Positions 29,470-40,100 of a stretch of 64,000 nt of DNA are shown one piece after another (positions within the stretch are counted from its first letter, which is position 1; the number at the start of each line of letters is the position of its first letter). Below the pieces are notes generated by a model. The model did no database searches, was not told the DNA's origin, and worked only from the letters and a program-made list of their open reading frames with translations. This DNA comes from Bacillus timonensis. GTDB lineage: Bacteria > Bacillota > Bacilli > Bacillales > Bacillaceae_L. The translations under genes were made by a program, and so were the position numbers. The DNA is taken from the NCBI GenBank assembly GCA_020171895.1, contig JAIVAN010000003.1:434001-498000 (forward strand). Direction: 5' to 3'.

Positions 29470-30804
29470 ATGGCAAAGTATACAAAAGAAAATATTGTTA
29501 GCTTAGTAAAAGAACAAAATGTAAAATACATTCGTCTGCAATTTACAGATATTCTTGGAACTATTAAGAATGTTGAAATTCCAGTTAGTCAATTAGATAA
29601 AGCTCTAGATAACAAAATGATGTTTGATGGTTCGTCAATTGAAGGTTTTGTTCGTATTGAAGAATCAGATATGTATTTATATCCTGATTTAGATACTTTT
29701 GTTATTTTCCCTTGGACATCTGACAAAGGAAAAGTTGCTCGTTTTATTTGTGATATTTATAATCCAGATGGAACTCCTTTTGAAGGTTGCCCTCGTTATA
29801 ACTTAAAACGTGTTCTTAAAGACATGGAAGAGTTAGGATTTACTGATTTCAACCTTGGACCTGAGCCAGAGTTTTTCTTGTTCAAGCTAGATGAAAAAGG
29901 AGAACCAACTTTAGAACTTAACGATAATGGTGGATATTTCGACCTTGCTCCAACTGACTTAGGAGAAAATTGCAGAAGAGATATCGTGTTAGAGCTTGAA
30001 GAAATGGGATTTGAAATCGAAGCTTCTCACCATGAAGTAGCGCCAGGTCAACATGAAATTGATTTCAAATATGCTGGAGCAATTAAAGCTTGTGATGATA
30101 TCCAAACATTTAAGCTTGTAGTAAAAACGATTGCTCGTAAGCATGGATTACATGCTACATTTATGCCAAAGCCATTATTCGGTGTGAATGGTTCTGGAAT
30201 GCACTGTAATCTATCTTTATTCAAAGGAAATGAGAATGCATTTTTTGATCCTAATTCAGAATTACAACTAAGTGAAACTGCAAGACAATTTATAGCAGGT
30301 ATCTTAAAACACGCTACTAATTTTACTGCTGTAACTAATCCAACAGTAAACTCTTATAAACGTCTTGTTCCAGGTTATGAGGCGCCATGTTATGTTGCTT
30401 GGTCTGCACGAAACAGAAGTCCATTAATTCGTATTCCTGCTTCAAGAGGCTTAAGTACACGTGTTGAAGTTCGTAGTGTAGACCCTGCTGCTAATCCATA
30501 TTTAGCAATGGCTGTTCTACTTGCATCAGGTTTAGATGGAATTAAAAATTCTTTAACACCACCAAAGCCAGTTGATCGAAATATTTATGTTATGAATAAA
30601 GAAGAGCGTTTAGAAGAAGGTATTTTAGATTTACCTGCAACTTTAGCTAACGCACTTGATAAATTAAAAACTGATGAAGTAGTAGTAAACGCTCTAGGAA
30701 AACACCTGTTCGAGCATTTTGTTGAAGCAAAAGAAATTGAGTGGGATATGTTCCGTACACAAGTTCATCCTTGGGAGCGCGAGCAATATATGAGTATGTA
30801 TTAA
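29470..30804 (+). CDS. glnA: Glutamine synthetase, type I-alpha
   Basis: A 444-residue GSI enzyme forming glutamine from glutamate, ammonia and ATP. Signature segments: FDGSSIEGF near 55, GPEPEFFLF near 131, [12 protein letters not shown] near 239, NRSPLIRIP near 316 and [14 protein letters not shown] near 340. The length and lack of an adenylylation-type insertion fit the GSI-alpha class controlled by feedback inhibition and GlnR binding. AAGGAGG precedes ATG 29470. Confidence 0.97.
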   Translation: MAKYTKENIVSLVKEQNVKYIRLQFTDILGTIKNVEIPVSQLDKALDNKMMFDGSSIEGFVRIEESDMYLYPDLDTFVIFPWTSDKGKVARFICDIYNPDGTPFEGCPRYNLKRVLKDMEELGFTDFNLGPEPEFFLFKLDEKGEPTLELNDNGGYFDLAPTDLGENCRRDIVLELEEMGFEIEASHHEVAPGQHEIDFKYAGAIKACDDIQTFKLVVKTIARKHGLHATFMPKPLFGVNGSGMHCNLSLFKGNENAFFDPNSELQLSETARQFIAGILKHATNFTAVTNPTVNSYKRLVPGYEAPCYVAWSARNRSPLIRIPASRGLSTRVEVRSVDPAANPYLAMAVLLASGLDGIKNSLTPPKPVDRNIYVMNKEERLEEGILDLPATLANALDKLKTDEVVVNALGKHLFEHFVEAKEIEWDMFRTQVHPWEREQYMSMY

Positions 30805-30813
30805 TAGAATAAG

Positions 30814-30846
30814 AAAAGCCCTTACTAATAGTGTAAGGGCTTTTTT
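30814..30846 (+). terminator. intrinsic terminator after glnA
   Basis: AAAAGCCCTTAC pairs with GTAAGGGCTTTT across a 7-base loop, and more T residues follow. Confidence 0.9.
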
Positions 30847-30879
30847 CGTATTAACAAAAACTTTTTTGTGGTTTTCAAA

Positions 30880-30907
30880 AGAAAAAACCAATCACAAGGA
30901 TTGGTTT
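30880..30907 (-). terminator. intrinsic terminator after lexA
   Basis: On the minus strand AACCAATC pairs with GATTGGTT (plus positions 30899-30906 and 30886-30893), then five T residues. It begins inside the lexA stop region. Confidence 0.8.
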
Positions 30908-31529
30908 AGTGTACGGTACGATAAACCCCAATTACTTTTCCTAAAATGCTAACTGTTCTCAATAGGATTGGTTCTAATGAGGAATTTTCAGGCTGTAAAC
31001 GAATATAATCCTTTTCTTTAAAGAATCTTTTTACAGTAGCTTCGTCTTCCTCTGTCATTGCAACGACGATATCTCCATTATTTGCAGTGCTTTGTTGTTT
31101 AACAATAACTAAATCCCCATCAAGTATACCCGCCTCGATCATACTATCACCCATAATTTCTAGCATAAACACTTGATCATCCGGAGAAACGTATTTATCA
31201 GGTAAAGGAAAATATTCCTCGATATTTTCAATAGCAGTGATAGGTTGTCCTGCTGTCACTTTTCCTATTATAGGAACATTTACAACACTAGCCTTAGGTA
31301 TATGATCATACCCATCTGTGTCTAATACCTCGATCGCCCTTGGTTTTGTAGGATCTCGCCTAATTAATCCCTTGCTTTCTAATCTCGATAAGTGACCATG
31401 CACGGTAGAGCTTGAAGCCAATCCTACTGCCTCACCTATTTCTCTCACGGATGGTGGATATCCTTTGTCCTCTACTTCTCTTTTAATAAAATTTAAAATA
31501 TCTTGTTGCCTTTTTGATAGTTTGGTCAT
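30906..31529 (-). CDS. lexA: SOS repressor LexA
   Basis: A 207-residue LexA. Residues 1-65 are the winged helix ([34 protein letters not shown]). The self-cleavage site Ala93-Gly94 is in VTAGQP, and the catalytic pair Ser129 (MGDSMIE) and Lys167 (ATVKRFF) are present. RecA filaments trigger cleavage, releasing recA, yneA and lexA itself. ATG at 31529 has GGGGTG ahead; the frame runs 48 codons further across the operator region without support. Three SOS boxes lie in the shared region with divergent yneA. Confidence 0.97.
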   Translation of the reverse strand: MTKLSKRQQDILNFIKREVEDKGYPPSVREIGEAVGLASSSTVHGHLSRLESKGLIRRDPTKPRAIEVLDTDGYDHIPKASVVNVPIIGKVTAGQPITAIENIEEYFPLPDKYVSPDDQVFMLEIMGDSMIEAGILDGDLVIVKQQSTANNGDIVVAMTEEDEATVKRFFKEKDYIRLQPENSSLEPILLRTVSILGKVIGVYRTVH

Positions 31530-31594
31530 TGTGTTCGCACCCCAGCTTCTCCGATAATATGTAAATGAATTATAACATGTGTTCCCTAAAAATA

Positions 31595-31608
31595 CAAACA
31601 TTAGTTCG
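31595..31608. promoter_or_regulatory. LexA box 1, lexA-yneA intergenic region
   Basis: CAAACATTAGTTCG (reverse complement CGAACTAATGTTTG) differs from CGAACnnnnGTTCG at one fixed position. Confidence 0.8.
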
Positions 31609-31618
31609 AAGAAACTAG

Positions 31619-31648
31619 TTGACCTAAAACGTTTGTTCGTATTATAAT
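31619..31648 (+). promoter_or_regulatory. sigma-A promoter of yneA
   Basis: TTGACC (31619-31624), an 18-base spacer and TATAAT (31643-31648). LexA box 2 lies in the spacer. Confidence 0.75.
31626..31639. promoter_or_regulatory. LexA box 2, within the yneA promoter
   Basis: AAAACGTTTGTTCG matches eight of ten fixed SOS-box positions and sits between the -35 and -10 of yneA. Confidence 0.65.
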
Positions 31649-31662
31649 GAAAACATAAGTTG

Positions 31663-31676
31663 CGAACATACATTCT
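31663..31676. promoter_or_regulatory. LexA box 3, between the yneA promoter and start
   Basis: CGAACATACATTCT matches eight of ten fixed SOS-box positions, 16 bases ahead of the yneA start. Confidence 0.65.
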
Positions 31677-31691
31677 CTAGGGGGTATTTAT

Positions 31692-32686
<995 letters not shown>

Positions 32687-32760
32687 CTTGTCAATTTGTA
32701 AATATTCTTGTAACATGGTCTATATTTTTAAAAATGTAAGAATCAAAGGAGAAACTTTAC

Positions 32761-32994
32761 ATGCTATCAAGTGAAAAAATTACAAGAATAAATTTTTTAT
32801 CAAAAAAATCAAAAGAAGAGGGCTTGACTGAAGAAGAAAAAAGGGAGCAACAAACATTAAGAAATGAGTACTTAAAAGCTTTTAGAGGTTCTATGAAAGA
32901 TACATTACATTCTGTGAAAATAGTAGATGAAAAAGGAAACGATGTTACACCTCAGAAATTAAAAGAAAGTAAAAATAGAAAGAAGCTACATTAA
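32761..32994 (+). CDS. ynzC: YnzC, DUF896 family protein
   Basis: A 77-residue highly charged helical protein. The first 40 residues ([20 protein letters not shown], then [20 protein letters not shown]) form the DUF896 helical hairpin. In B. subtilis ynzC is the third gene of the SOS operon. A 74-base gap separates it from yneB, without a terminator, so cotranscription is likely. Function unknown. Confidence 0.92.
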   Translation: MLSSEKITRINFLSKKSKEEGLTEEEKREQQTLRNEYLKAFRGSMKDTLHSVKIVDEKGNDVTPQKLKESKNRKKLH

Positions 32995-33125
32995 TTTTAA
33001 GAGGTAGATGGTCTTAAATAAGAAATTTTCATTACAAATTTTCAAGAATAGTTGTGATAATTATTTTATCACTATATGATTAATACAAGAAATTACTATA
33101 GTTTTATATGAGAGGATGTAAATTT

Positions 33126-35129
33126 ATGAACCATACTATTGAAAATTTATCAATTGCTGCTATTAGAACACTTTCGATTGATGCAATTGAAAAAGCTAAT
33201 TCCGGACACCCAGGAATGCCAATGGGGGCAGCACCAATGGCTTACACATTATGGACAAAATATATGAACCATAATCCAGCAAACCCGAATTGGTTTAACC
33301 GCGACAGATTTGTTCTTTCAGCTGGACATGGCTCAATGCTTTTATATAGTTTATTACATATTAGCGGATATGATCTAACCATCGATGACTTAAAGTCATT
33401 TAGACAATGGGGAAGCAAAACTCCTGGACACCCTGAGTTTGGCCATACACCCGGTGTAGATGCAACAACTGGACCTTTAGGACAAGGCATCGCAATGGCT
33501 GTTGGTATGGCTATGGCAGAACGACATTTAGCCTCAACGTATAATAAAGAAGAATATGAATTAATTAATCATTTTACATACAGCATTTGTGGCGATGGAG
33601 ACTTAATGGAAGGTGTTTCGGCAGAAGCAGCATCACTAGCTGGTCATCTGAAGCTAGGGCGATTAGTGGTAATGTATGATTCTAACGATATTTCTTTAGA
33701 TGGTGAACTAGACCGATCATTTTCTGAGAGTGTAAAAGAAAGATTTAAATCATACGGATGGCAATACCTTCGTGTTGAAGATGGTAACGACATCAATGAG
33801 ATTTCAGCTGCACTGGAAGAAGCTAGAGGTGATTTAGAGCGCCCGACAATGATTGAAGTTCGTACAACAATTGGTTATGGTTCGCCAAATAAATCTGGAA
33901 CTTCTGATGTACATGGTGCTCCACTCGGAAATGAAGAGACAAAACTAACAAAAGAGGCATACAATTGGACATATGAAGAAGATTTCTTCGTTCCAAATGA
34001 GGTTTACCAGCACTTCCAAAACACTGTTAAAGAAACAGGATCAGTAAAAGAAGAGAAGTGGAATCAGTTATTTAATAAATATAAAGAAGTCTACCCTGAA
34101 CTTGGTAATCAATTAGATAGGGCAATAAAAGGCCAACTACCAGCAGGATGGGAACAACAACTTCCGGTATATGAAGAAGGTAAAAGTCTTGCTTCAAGAG
34201 CTTCAAGTGGTGAAGTCTTAAATTCAATCGCAAAAGCTGTTCCTCAATTTTTAGGAGGCTCAGCTGATTTAGCGGGTTCTAACAAAACGATGATAAAAGG
34301 TGGAAATGACTTTACACCAATGGATTTTAGTGGAAGAAACATTTGGTTTGGTGTTCGTGAATTTGCAATGGGAGCTGCGTTAAATGGAATGGCATTACAT
34401 GGTGGTGTTAAAGTTTATGGAGGAACGTTCTTTGTTTTCTCTGACTATTTAAGACCAGCAATCCGTCTTGCTGCACTTATGGGCTTACCAGTAACCTATG
34501 TGTTTACACACGATAGTATCGCTGTAGGTGAAGATGGACCTACTCATGAGCCTGTTGAGCAACTTCCATCCCTTAGAGCAATGCCTAATCTATCAGTAAT
34601 GAGACCAGCAGATGCAAACGAAACTGCAGCAGCTTGGAGATTAGCATTAGAATCAACAAATACACCAACAGTACTTGTATTAACAAGACAAAACCTACCA
34701 ACAATTAAAGGAACTTCAGAAAATGCATATGAAGGGGTAAAAAAGGGTGCGTATGTTGTTTCAGCTTCAAGTGGAGAAAATACGGATGCTCTCTTACTTG
34801 CAACTGGTTCAGAAGTAAATCTAGCTATCGAAGCTCAGAAGAAATTAGCAGAAGAAAATATTTACGTATCAGTAGTAAGTATGCCTTCATGGGACAGATT
34901 TGAAGCTCAATCTAAAGAATACAAGGAATCCGTACTACCAAAAACTGTGAAAAAACGTTTAGCGATTGAAATGGCTACTCCTTTAGGATGGGAAAGATAC
35001 ACTGGAGACGAAGGTGAGATTTTAGCGATCAATCAGTTTGGAGCTTCAGCACCTGGTGAAAAGATTATGGAAGAGTATGGTTTCTCAGTTGACAACGTTG
35101 TATCTCGAGTGAAAAATTTAATAAAATGA
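33126..35129 (+). CDS. tkt: Transketolase
   Basis: A 667-residue ThDP enzyme of the pentose phosphate pathway, transferring two-carbon units between sugar phosphates. Segments: [18 protein letters not shown] near 27, ThDP-binding CGDGDLMEG (about 155), the transketolase signature [10 protein letters not shown] near 380, and [13 protein letters not shown] near 470. ATG 33126 is used because AGAGGATG precedes it; the frame from 33108 starts inside that site. It ends with a strong terminator. Confidence 0.97.
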   Translation: MNHTIENLSIAAIRTLSIDAIEKANSGHPGMPMGAAPMAYTLWTKYMNHNPANPNWFNRDRFVLSAGHGSMLLYSLLHISGYDLTIDDLKSFRQWGSKTPGHPEFGHTPGVDATTGPLGQGIAMAVGMAMAERHLASTYNKEEYELINHFTYSICGDGDLMEGVSAEAASLAGHLKLGRLVVMYDSNDISLDGELDRSFSESVKERFKSYGWQYLRVEDGNDINEISAALEEARGDLERPTMIEVRTTIGYGSPNKSGTSDVHGAPLGNEETKLTKEAYNWTYEEDFFVPNEVYQHFQNTVKETGSVKEEKWNQLFNKYKEVYPELGNQLDRAIKGQLPAGWEQQLPVYEEGKSLASRASSGEVLNSIAKAVPQFLGGSADLAGSNKTMIKGGNDFTPMDFSGRNIWFGVREFAMGAALNGMALHGGVKVYGGTFFVFSDYLRPAIRLAALMGLPVTYVFTHDSIAVGEDGPTHEPVEQLPSLRAMPNLSVMRPADANETAAAWRLALESTNTPTVLVLTRQNLPTIKGTSENAYEGVKKGAYVVSASSGENTDALLLATGSEVNLAIEAQKKLAEENIYVSVVSMPSWDRFEAQSKEYKESVLPKTVKKRLAIEMATPLGWERYTGDEGEILAINQFGASAPGEKIMEEYGFSVDNVVSRVKNLIK

Positions 35130-35136
35130 TAAAGTG

Positions 35137-35169
35137 AAAATACTACAGTTATTGCTGTAGTATTTTTTT
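35137..35169 (+). terminator. intrinsic terminator after tkt
   Basis: AATACTACAG (35139-35148) pairs with CTGTAGTATT (35155-35164) and five more T residues follow. Confidence 0.9.
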
Positions 35170-35376
35170 ATGCCCATATAAAGAACAGTGTTGATTTTTT
35201 CATAAATTAGTTTAGTTCTTTAAAAAAACACACTAAAAAATGACATGATAATCAAACTCATTTGTATACTTTAACTCTATCACAATTTTGAAAATTGCTT
35301 ATTAAACATATGATTTTATTTTAATTGAAATGGGGAAAACTATTAACGAACTATTACACATATTAGGAGTGGACAT

Positions 35377-36888
35377 ATGAATTTTCCTCAGTTACCAGAA
35401 TCATATTGGCGTAAAACAGAACTGCCGCAATTTAAAGAACTTAATAGTAATTTAGAGGTGGACGTTGCTATTGTCGGAGCTGGCATTACTGGTATCACAA
35501 CTGGATTATTATTGAAAAAAGCAGGCTATAATGTGACCATTATCGATGCCGATTCAATTTTAAACGGAACTACAGGTCATACAACTGCAAAAGTTACTGT
35601 GCAACATAATCTAATATATAATGAGTTATTGAACAATTTGGGTGAAGAAAAAGCAAAGCTATATTTTGATGCAAATAACATGGGTCTTAAATGGATAAAA
35701 GATTATATTACAAAGAATAAGGTTGAATGTGATTTTACAGAAGAAGATGCTTATATTTATACAAATTCAACAAACTACTTAACTCAAATTGAAAATGAGT
35801 CTTCTGCATATAATCAGTTGGGTATTCCTGGAGAGATGATATCAAAACTACCTCTCAATATCCCTGTTAAAACAGGACTTGTATTAAGAAAACAAGCTCA
35901 ATTTCACCCTATTAAATACTTAAAGCATTTAATTAAAGAATTTGTGAATTTAGGTGGATTAGTCTTTGAAAATACTCCAGCGGTTGATATAGAAAAAGGT
36001 GAAAGGCCCATTGTAAAAACAAAGAAAGGATTTAACATCTCATCAAAGCATATTGTAATCACCTCACATTTTCCTTTTTTAGATATGTTTGGTTTTTACT
36101 TTACAAGAATGTATGCAGAACGATCATATATATTAGCTGCAAAAATACAAGAAGAGTTTCCTGGTGGAATGTATATTAGTGCTGAAAGCCCAACCAGGTC
36201 CCTTCGTTATACCACACTTGAAAATGGACAAAAATTCGTGTTAATTGGTGGCGAGAGTCATAAGGTAGGTCAAGGAGTAAACACAATTCGCCATTATGAA
36301 GCACTTAAATCTTTTGGAGAACAAACTTTTAGGGTGGAAGAGTTTTTATATCGTTGGTCAGCACAAGATTTATTTACCCTTGATAAAGTACCATATGTAG
36401 GACAAATAACTAGTAATACAAATAATATATTTGTGGCAACAGGTTATGGGAAATGGGGAATGACAAATGGTACTGCTGCAGCTTTATTAATTAAAGAGCT
36501 TATTACCACTGGGAATTCGATTTATAAAGATTTGTTTACTCCATCAAGATTTAATACGGATCCAAGTGTAAAGCAATTCTTCATAAATAACGCGGATGTT
36601 GCCAAGCATTTTATAGACGGTAAATTAGAGTTTGCTATTAAAAAGCCAGATGACTTAGATATAAATGAAGGTTCAGTAGTTTCGGTAAATGGAAAAAGAG
36701 CAGGGGCATATAAGGATGAAGAAGGTAGATTACATATAGTGGATACAACCTGTACCCATATGGGATGTGAACTTGAGTGGAATAATGGCGAGAAATCTTG
36801 GGATTGTCCTTGCCATGGTTCTAGATTTTCGTTCAAGGGAGATGTACTAGAAGGACCAGCGAAAAAAACATTAAGAAGAATAGAGTGA
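35377..36888 (+). CDS. FAD-dependent oxidoreductase with C-terminal Rieske domain (YhfW-like)
   Basis: A 503-residue fusion. Residues 28-400 are a DAO-type flavoprotein (DVAIVGAGITGITTGLLLKK at 29-48, and FVATGYGKWGMTNGTAA near 350). The last 90 residues carry a Rieske [2Fe-2S] signature: CTHMGC, 16 residues, CPCHGSRF. This matches the layout of B. subtilis YhfW. The substrate is unknown. It is not part of the tkt-sirA neighbourhood in B. subtilis as I recall, so it is probably an insertion at this spot. It stands alone, with a TATACT -10 candidate near 35265. Confidence 0.85.
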   Translation: MNFPQLPESYWRKTELPQFKELNSNLEVDVAIVGAGITGITTGLLLKKAGYNVTIIDADSILNGTTGHTTAKVTVQHNLIYNELLNNLGEEKAKLYFDANNMGLKWIKDYITKNKVECDFTEEDAYIYTNSTNYLTQIENESSAYNQLGIPGEMISKLPLNIPVKTGLVLRKQAQFHPIKYLKHLIKEFVNLGGLVFENTPAVDIEKGERPIVKTKKGFNISSKHIVITSHFPFLDMFGFYFTRMYAERSYILAAKIQEEFPGGMYISAESPTRSLRYTTLENGQKFVLIGGESHKVGQGVNTIRHYEALKSFGEQTFRVEEFLYRWSAQDLFTLDKVPYVGQITSNTNNIFVATGYGKWGMTNGTAAALLIKELITTGNSIYKDLFTPSRFNTDPSVKQFFINNADVAKHFIDGKLEFAIKKPDDLDINEGSVVSVNGKRAGAYKDEEGRLHIVDTTCTHMGCELEWNNGEKSWDCPCHGSRFSFKGDVLEGPAKKTLRRIE

Positions 36889-36926
36889 ATATTAATTCTA
36901 GTGTAATATCTCACTTACTATTATTT

Positions 36927-36938
36927 AATTCGACAAAA
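36927..36938 (-). promoter_or_regulatory. 0A box (Spo0A-P site) upstream of sirA
   Basis: The minus strand reads TTTTGTCGAATT, containing the exact 0A-box core TGTCGAA (plus 36929-36935). It lies about 70 bases before the likely transcription start given by TATAAT at 36989-36994. Confidence 0.75.
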
Positions 36939-37027
36939 ATAGTGTAAACTCTCACCACTATCAGACAATTTATTCTATACATCTATTTTATAATAGGGAT
37001 AATAGTTTTGATAGGAGGGGCGTAACG

Positions 37028-37465
37028 ATGAGATATTATTATTTGTATTTGGTTGATGAAGAAATTGCCAATCACTATTTCGGTAGAGAATATAAAATAT
37101 ATCAACTATTTAGCGAATATCAAAAGAAAATTAGCAATGATAACGTTTTAAGAAAACAAATCGACTATATTACCAAACCTATACCCTCATTACGTCTACA
37201 TCAGTTTTTAGATCAGAATTTAGAGCGATTTAATAATAATTTAATAGAAAATAATATATATCGGCACAAAAGTAAGACTGATAATAGTGAAGCGAAGCTA
37301 ACCATATTTGATACTTATATTATTTTGGAGGCAGTTGGAGGCTATGAAGCTGAAACTACTTTCTTTGAAGTTTTAAGGAGATTTGATAAATGTTTTATCG
37401 CAATGGAATTTCATACAAATAGATATGGTTGGCTTAATCCGATAAAAGAAAGAAAGTTTATTTAA
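37028..37465 (+). CDS. sirA: Sporulation inhibitor of replication SirA
   Basis: A 145-residue protein matching B. subtilis SirA (YneE): N-terminal YYYLYLVDEEIANHYFGRE, a central ITKPIPSLRLHQFL, and the C-terminal FIAMEFHTNRYGWLNPIKER. In B. subtilis SirA binds DnaA domain I and blocks new rounds of replication when cells commit to sporulation. It is directly activated by Spo0A-P, and a perfect 0A box lies about 95 bases ahead of the start here. ATG 37028 is preceded by ATAGGAGGGG. It sits between tkt and yneF as in B. subtilis. Confidence 0.93.
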   Translation: MRYYYLYLVDEEIANHYFGREYKIYQLFSEYQKKISNDNVLRKQIDYITKPIPSLRLHQFLDQNLERFNNNLIENNIYRHKSKTDNSEAKLTIFDTYIILEAVGGYEAETTFFEVLRRFDKCFIAMEFHTNRYGWLNPIKERKFI

Positions 37466-37551
37466 ACGAACGAAAAACAAAATCAAATATTGTAATATAA
37501 GGATGAATTTAGTACACTGTAATGTAGACAACATGAAGGAGGAAGTAAAGT

Positions 37552-37764
37552 ATGTGGGAAATGATTTTAGTTGGTGTTCTGGCTCTTATTGCTGGAGTAG
37601 CACTAGGATTTTTCATTGCTCGTAAATACATGATGAGCTACTTAAAGAAAAATCCACCGATTAACGAACAAATGTTAAAAGTTATGATGATGCAAATGGG
37701 TATGAAACCTTCCCAAAAGAAAATCAATCAAATGCTAAAAGCTATGAATGGTCAAATGAAATAA
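37552..37764 (+). CDS. yneF: UPF0154 membrane protein YneF
   Basis: A 70-residue protein with one N-terminal transmembrane helix ([20 protein letters not shown], about 3-22) and a basic, Met-rich cytoplasmic tail with [18 protein letters not shown], the UPF0154 signature. Function unknown. Strong AAGGAGG upstream and a terminator directly after it. Confidence 0.93.
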   Translation: MWEMILVGVLALIAGVALGFFIARKYMMSYLKKNPPINEQMLKVMMMQMGMKPSQKKINQMLKAMNGQMK

Positions 37765-37770
37765 GGTAGA

Positions 37771-37797
37771 CAAGCACTCAAATGAGTGCTTTTTTAT
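37771..37797 (+). terminator. intrinsic terminator after yneF
   Basis: AGCACTCA (37773-37780) pairs with TGAGTGCT (37783-37790), followed by T residues. Confidence 0.9.
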
Positions 37798-37852
37798 TTA
37801 ATGTTAACTGTTTAATACGAGCTAGGTTTACAATGTAACATTCCTCTACATC

Positions 37853-37880
37853 AAAAAAAGCCTCTCAATGTTTTGAGAGA
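37853..37880 (-). terminator. intrinsic terminator after the Spo0E-like gene (first copy)
   Basis: On the minus strand CTCTCA pairs with TGAGAG around a 6-base loop, and a run of seven T residues (plus 37853-37859) follows one GC pair later. Confidence 0.8.
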
Positions 37881-38041
37881 CTAGTAGTATGGTGAGTTAA
37901 CATATCATATTTGTTTAATAATTGATCTAACTCTTGACTATATTTTATAGAAATTGACGAGCTAAAACCGTTTTTTAAGACTATTTCTATTAACTCGGCT
38001 CTTTTCTGCTCAATCATCTGAAGTAATTCATCTTTTGACAC
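37865..38041 (-). CDS. Spo0E-family aspartyl-phosphate phosphatase (copy 1)
   Basis: A 58-residue Spo0E-like protein: two helices with RAELIEIVLKNGFSSSISIK and the family signature SQELDQLLNKY (SQxLD). Members dephosphorylate Spo0A-P and so delay sporulation. GTG 38041 is chosen because AAAGGA lies 9 bases ahead; the longer frame from ATG 38059 has that site inside the gene and none in front. It has its own terminator and stands between yneF and ccdA, where B. subtilis, as I recall, has no such gene. Confidence 0.8.
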   Translation of the reverse strand: MSKDELLQMIEQKRAELIEIVLKNGFSSSISIKYSQELDQLLNKYDMLTHHTTSLSKH

Positions 38042-38383
38042 GGTAGCTTGTCCTTTCATTAAGTATATGTTCGTAATTATAGCTTATTATGGAAATTAAT
38101 TCAAAGGAAATTTACTGGTAATATCCAATTGCTAATATAATTACTTTTGTGTCTTATTATTTTGAAATGTGTTGTATTCGCTAGGCTGGTTCTTTATAAC
38201 AGTTCAGTTCACAATATAAGACTTGGTTAGCAATTAGTTTGTTAGTAGGTGCGCAAAACTGGAACATTGATCTTATTGCTTAAAGCATTACAAAATGTCA
38301 CAAAACTGTCAAAGTTGTTATCGTATGCTTTTATTCTGAACTTTGCTAGAATAAGACATAATCGAATAATTGGAGTGTGTAAA
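38042..38383 (+). other. 342-bp intergenic region ahead of ccdA
   Basis: It carries the divergent leaders of the Spo0E-like gene and ccdA. An AT-rich stretch with TAGAAT near 38350 may be the ccdA -10. No RNA structure or further gene was recognised. Confidence 0.4.
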
Positions 38384-39091
38384 ATGGCAGATGTAAATAT
38401 ATTTTTAGCGTTTGGTGCTGGGTTTTTATCTTTTATTTCACCATGTTGTTTACCTTTATATCCAGCATTTTTATCTTACATTACAGGTGTCTCCGTTGGA
38501 GAATTAAAAGCTGAGAATGCAATGTTACAAAAAAGAAGCCTAATTCATACCTTAAGTTTCTTAGCAGGCTTCTCTGTAATTTTTATCATGCTTGGATTTG
38601 GTACATCATTAGTCGGAAGTTTCTTAAATAATTATCAAGATTTAATTAGACAACTAGGGGCAATATTGATTATTTTCTTTGGTTTTGTCATTTTAGGTGT
38701 TTTTCGCCCAACATTTATGATGAAGGACAGAAAGCTAGAATTTAAAAATAGACCTACCGGTTATTTAGGCTCGATCTTAATAGGAATGGCCTTTGCAACT
38801 GGGTGGACACCATGTACAGGACCGATATTAATGTCTGTCATTGCCTTAGCGGGTACCAATCCTGAATCAGGTATGATATACATGATAGCTTATTCTCTTG
38901 GATTTTCAATTCCTTTTCTAATTCTTTCGTTTTTCATTGGAAAGTTACAATGGATTAAAAGGAATAATGTGAAAATTTTAAAAATAGGTGGATACCTAAT
39001 GATTGGTATGGGGATCGTTTTATTTTTTGATTGGATGACAAAAATTACAGCATACGCCTCTAGCTTATTTGGTGGTTTTACTGGATTTTAG
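38384..39091 (+). CDS. ccdA: Cytochrome c biogenesis protein CcdA
   Basis: A 235-residue membrane protein with six predicted helices, the thiol-disulfide transporter that passes reducing power across the membrane for cytochrome c and spore cortex enzymes. The two redox cysteines lie in mirrored motifs: [15 protein letters not shown] (about 20-34) and [11 protein letters not shown] (about 140). The start ATG 38384 gives the family length and has TGGAGTG ahead; the frame continues 45 codons upstream without support. yneI and yneJ follow as in B. subtilis. Confidence 0.95.
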   Translation: MADVNIFLAFGAGFLSFISPCCLPLYPAFLSYITGVSVGELKAENAMLQKRSLIHTLSFLAGFSVIFIMLGFGTSLVGSFLNNYQDLIRQLGAILIIFFGFVILGVFRPTFMMKDRKLEFKNRPTGYLGSILIGMAFATGWTPCTGPILMSVIALAGTNPESGMIYMIAYSLGFSIPFLILSFFIGKLQWIKRNNVKILKIGGYLMIGMGIVLFFDWMTKITAYASSLFGGFTGF

Positions 39092-39165
39092 TGTAAATTC
39101 CCCTCATCTTTTGATATAATGAGTGAATCTGATTTTGTTGTTGTAAATGAAAGGGAGTAAAAGCT

Positions 39166-39525
39166 ATGGCTAGAATTCTTATTGTTGATGATGCTAGATT
39201 TATGAGACTAACTTTGGGCAATATTTTAACGAAAGCAAACCATTTAATTGTCGGAGAAGCAGAGAATGGACGTCATGGAGTAGAATTATATAAAGAATTA
39301 AAACCGGATTTAGTTACGATGGATATTACAATGCCAGAAATGAATGGTGTTGAAGCAGTAAAGGAAATTAAAAAAGAGTTTCCTACAGCTACAATAGTAA
39401 TGTGCTCTGCAATGGGACAACAAAGAATGGTAGTTGAAGCCATTGAAGCTGGTGCTAAGGACTTTATCGTAAAGCCATTTGATGAAAGTCGAGTATTAGA
39501 TGCAATTAATCGTGTACTCGAATAA
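39166..39525 (+). CDS. yneI: CheY-like single-domain response regulator YneI (CcdB)
   Basis: A 119-residue receiver domain without an output domain. Acidic pocket Asp8/Asp9 (LIVDDAR), phosphoacceptor Asp53 (LVTMDITMPEMNG), Ser81 and Lys103 (FIVKPF) are all present. In B. subtilis it lies in the ccdA operon but is not needed for cytochrome c synthesis; the partner kinase is unknown. AAGGGAG precedes ATG 39166. Confidence 0.94.
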   Translation: MARILIVDDARFMRLTLGNILTKANHLIVGEAENGRHGVELYKELKPDLVTMDITMPEMNGVEAVKEIKKEFPTATIVMCSAMGQQRMVVEAIEAGAKDFIVKPFDESRVLDAINRVLE

Positions 39526-39573
39526 AATAGTGTGTAAACTGCTAAGATATTATAATAAAAGAGGGTTGATTTG

Positions 39574-40044
39574 ATGATAATAGCTTCAACAATAGTTGCT
39601 ATTATAATGGCCGCAATCGTGATGTTTATTCGGATGAAGGCTGCTAAAAAACCAGTTACTATAAAGAAAATAATATTACCTCCAGTCTTCATGAGTACAG
39701 GTGCACTCATGTTTTTACATCCAATGTTTAGAGTAACCCCATTAGAAATCATAGAAGCTTTAAGTGTAGGGGCTGTTTTTTCTATCCTTTTAATAAAAAC
39801 TTCTAGTTTTGAAATAAAAGATAAACAAATTTATTTAAAAAGATCAAGAGCGTTTGTCTTTATACTAGTCGGACTATTAATTGTTCGAATTATTTTGAAA
39901 TCGTTTTTAAGTACTCAGATTGATATAGGAGAACTTAGTGGTATGTTTTGGATCCTCGCTTTTGGAATGATTGTACCGTGGAGAATAGCGATGCTTAATA
40001 AATATAAAAGAGTAAAGTCTACTCTTAAGGAAACTAGTGTGTAA
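39574..40044 (+). CDS. yneJ: YneJ (CcdC) family membrane protein
   Basis: A 156-residue membrane protein with about four helices and the conserved stretch IKKIILPPVFMSTGALMFLH near 30 (CcdC/DUF1453-like). It follows ccdA and yneI in the same order as B. subtilis, where it is dispensable for cytochrome c. GAGGG gives an 8-base spacing to ATG 39574; a TTG one codon earlier is possible. Confidence 0.9.
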   Translation: MIIASTIVAIIMAAIVMFIRMKAAKKPVTIKKIILPPVFMSTGALMFLHPMFRVTPLEIIEALSVGAVFSILLIKTSSFEIKDKQIYLKRSRAFVFILVGLLIVRIILKSFLSTQIDIGELSGMFWILAFGMIVPWRIAMLNKYKRVKSTLKETSV

Positions 40045-40050
40045 AAGATA

Positions 40051-40090
40051 AAGAAAGAACCTCCTACTGGAGGTTCTTTCTTTTCTTTTG
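40051..40090. terminator. bidirectional terminator between yneJ and yneK
   Basis: GAAAGAACCTCC pairs with GGAGGTTCTTTC across a 4-base loop, T-rich on the plus side and A-rich before it, so it can serve both converging genes. Confidence 0.85.
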
Positions 40091-40100
40091 ATTTGTTGTA

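Noticed and set aside
39273-39752. A 159-codon ORF opposite yneI and yneJ
   Set aside because: Both plus-strand genes are clear family members; the antisense frame has no ribosome binding site or recognisable domain.
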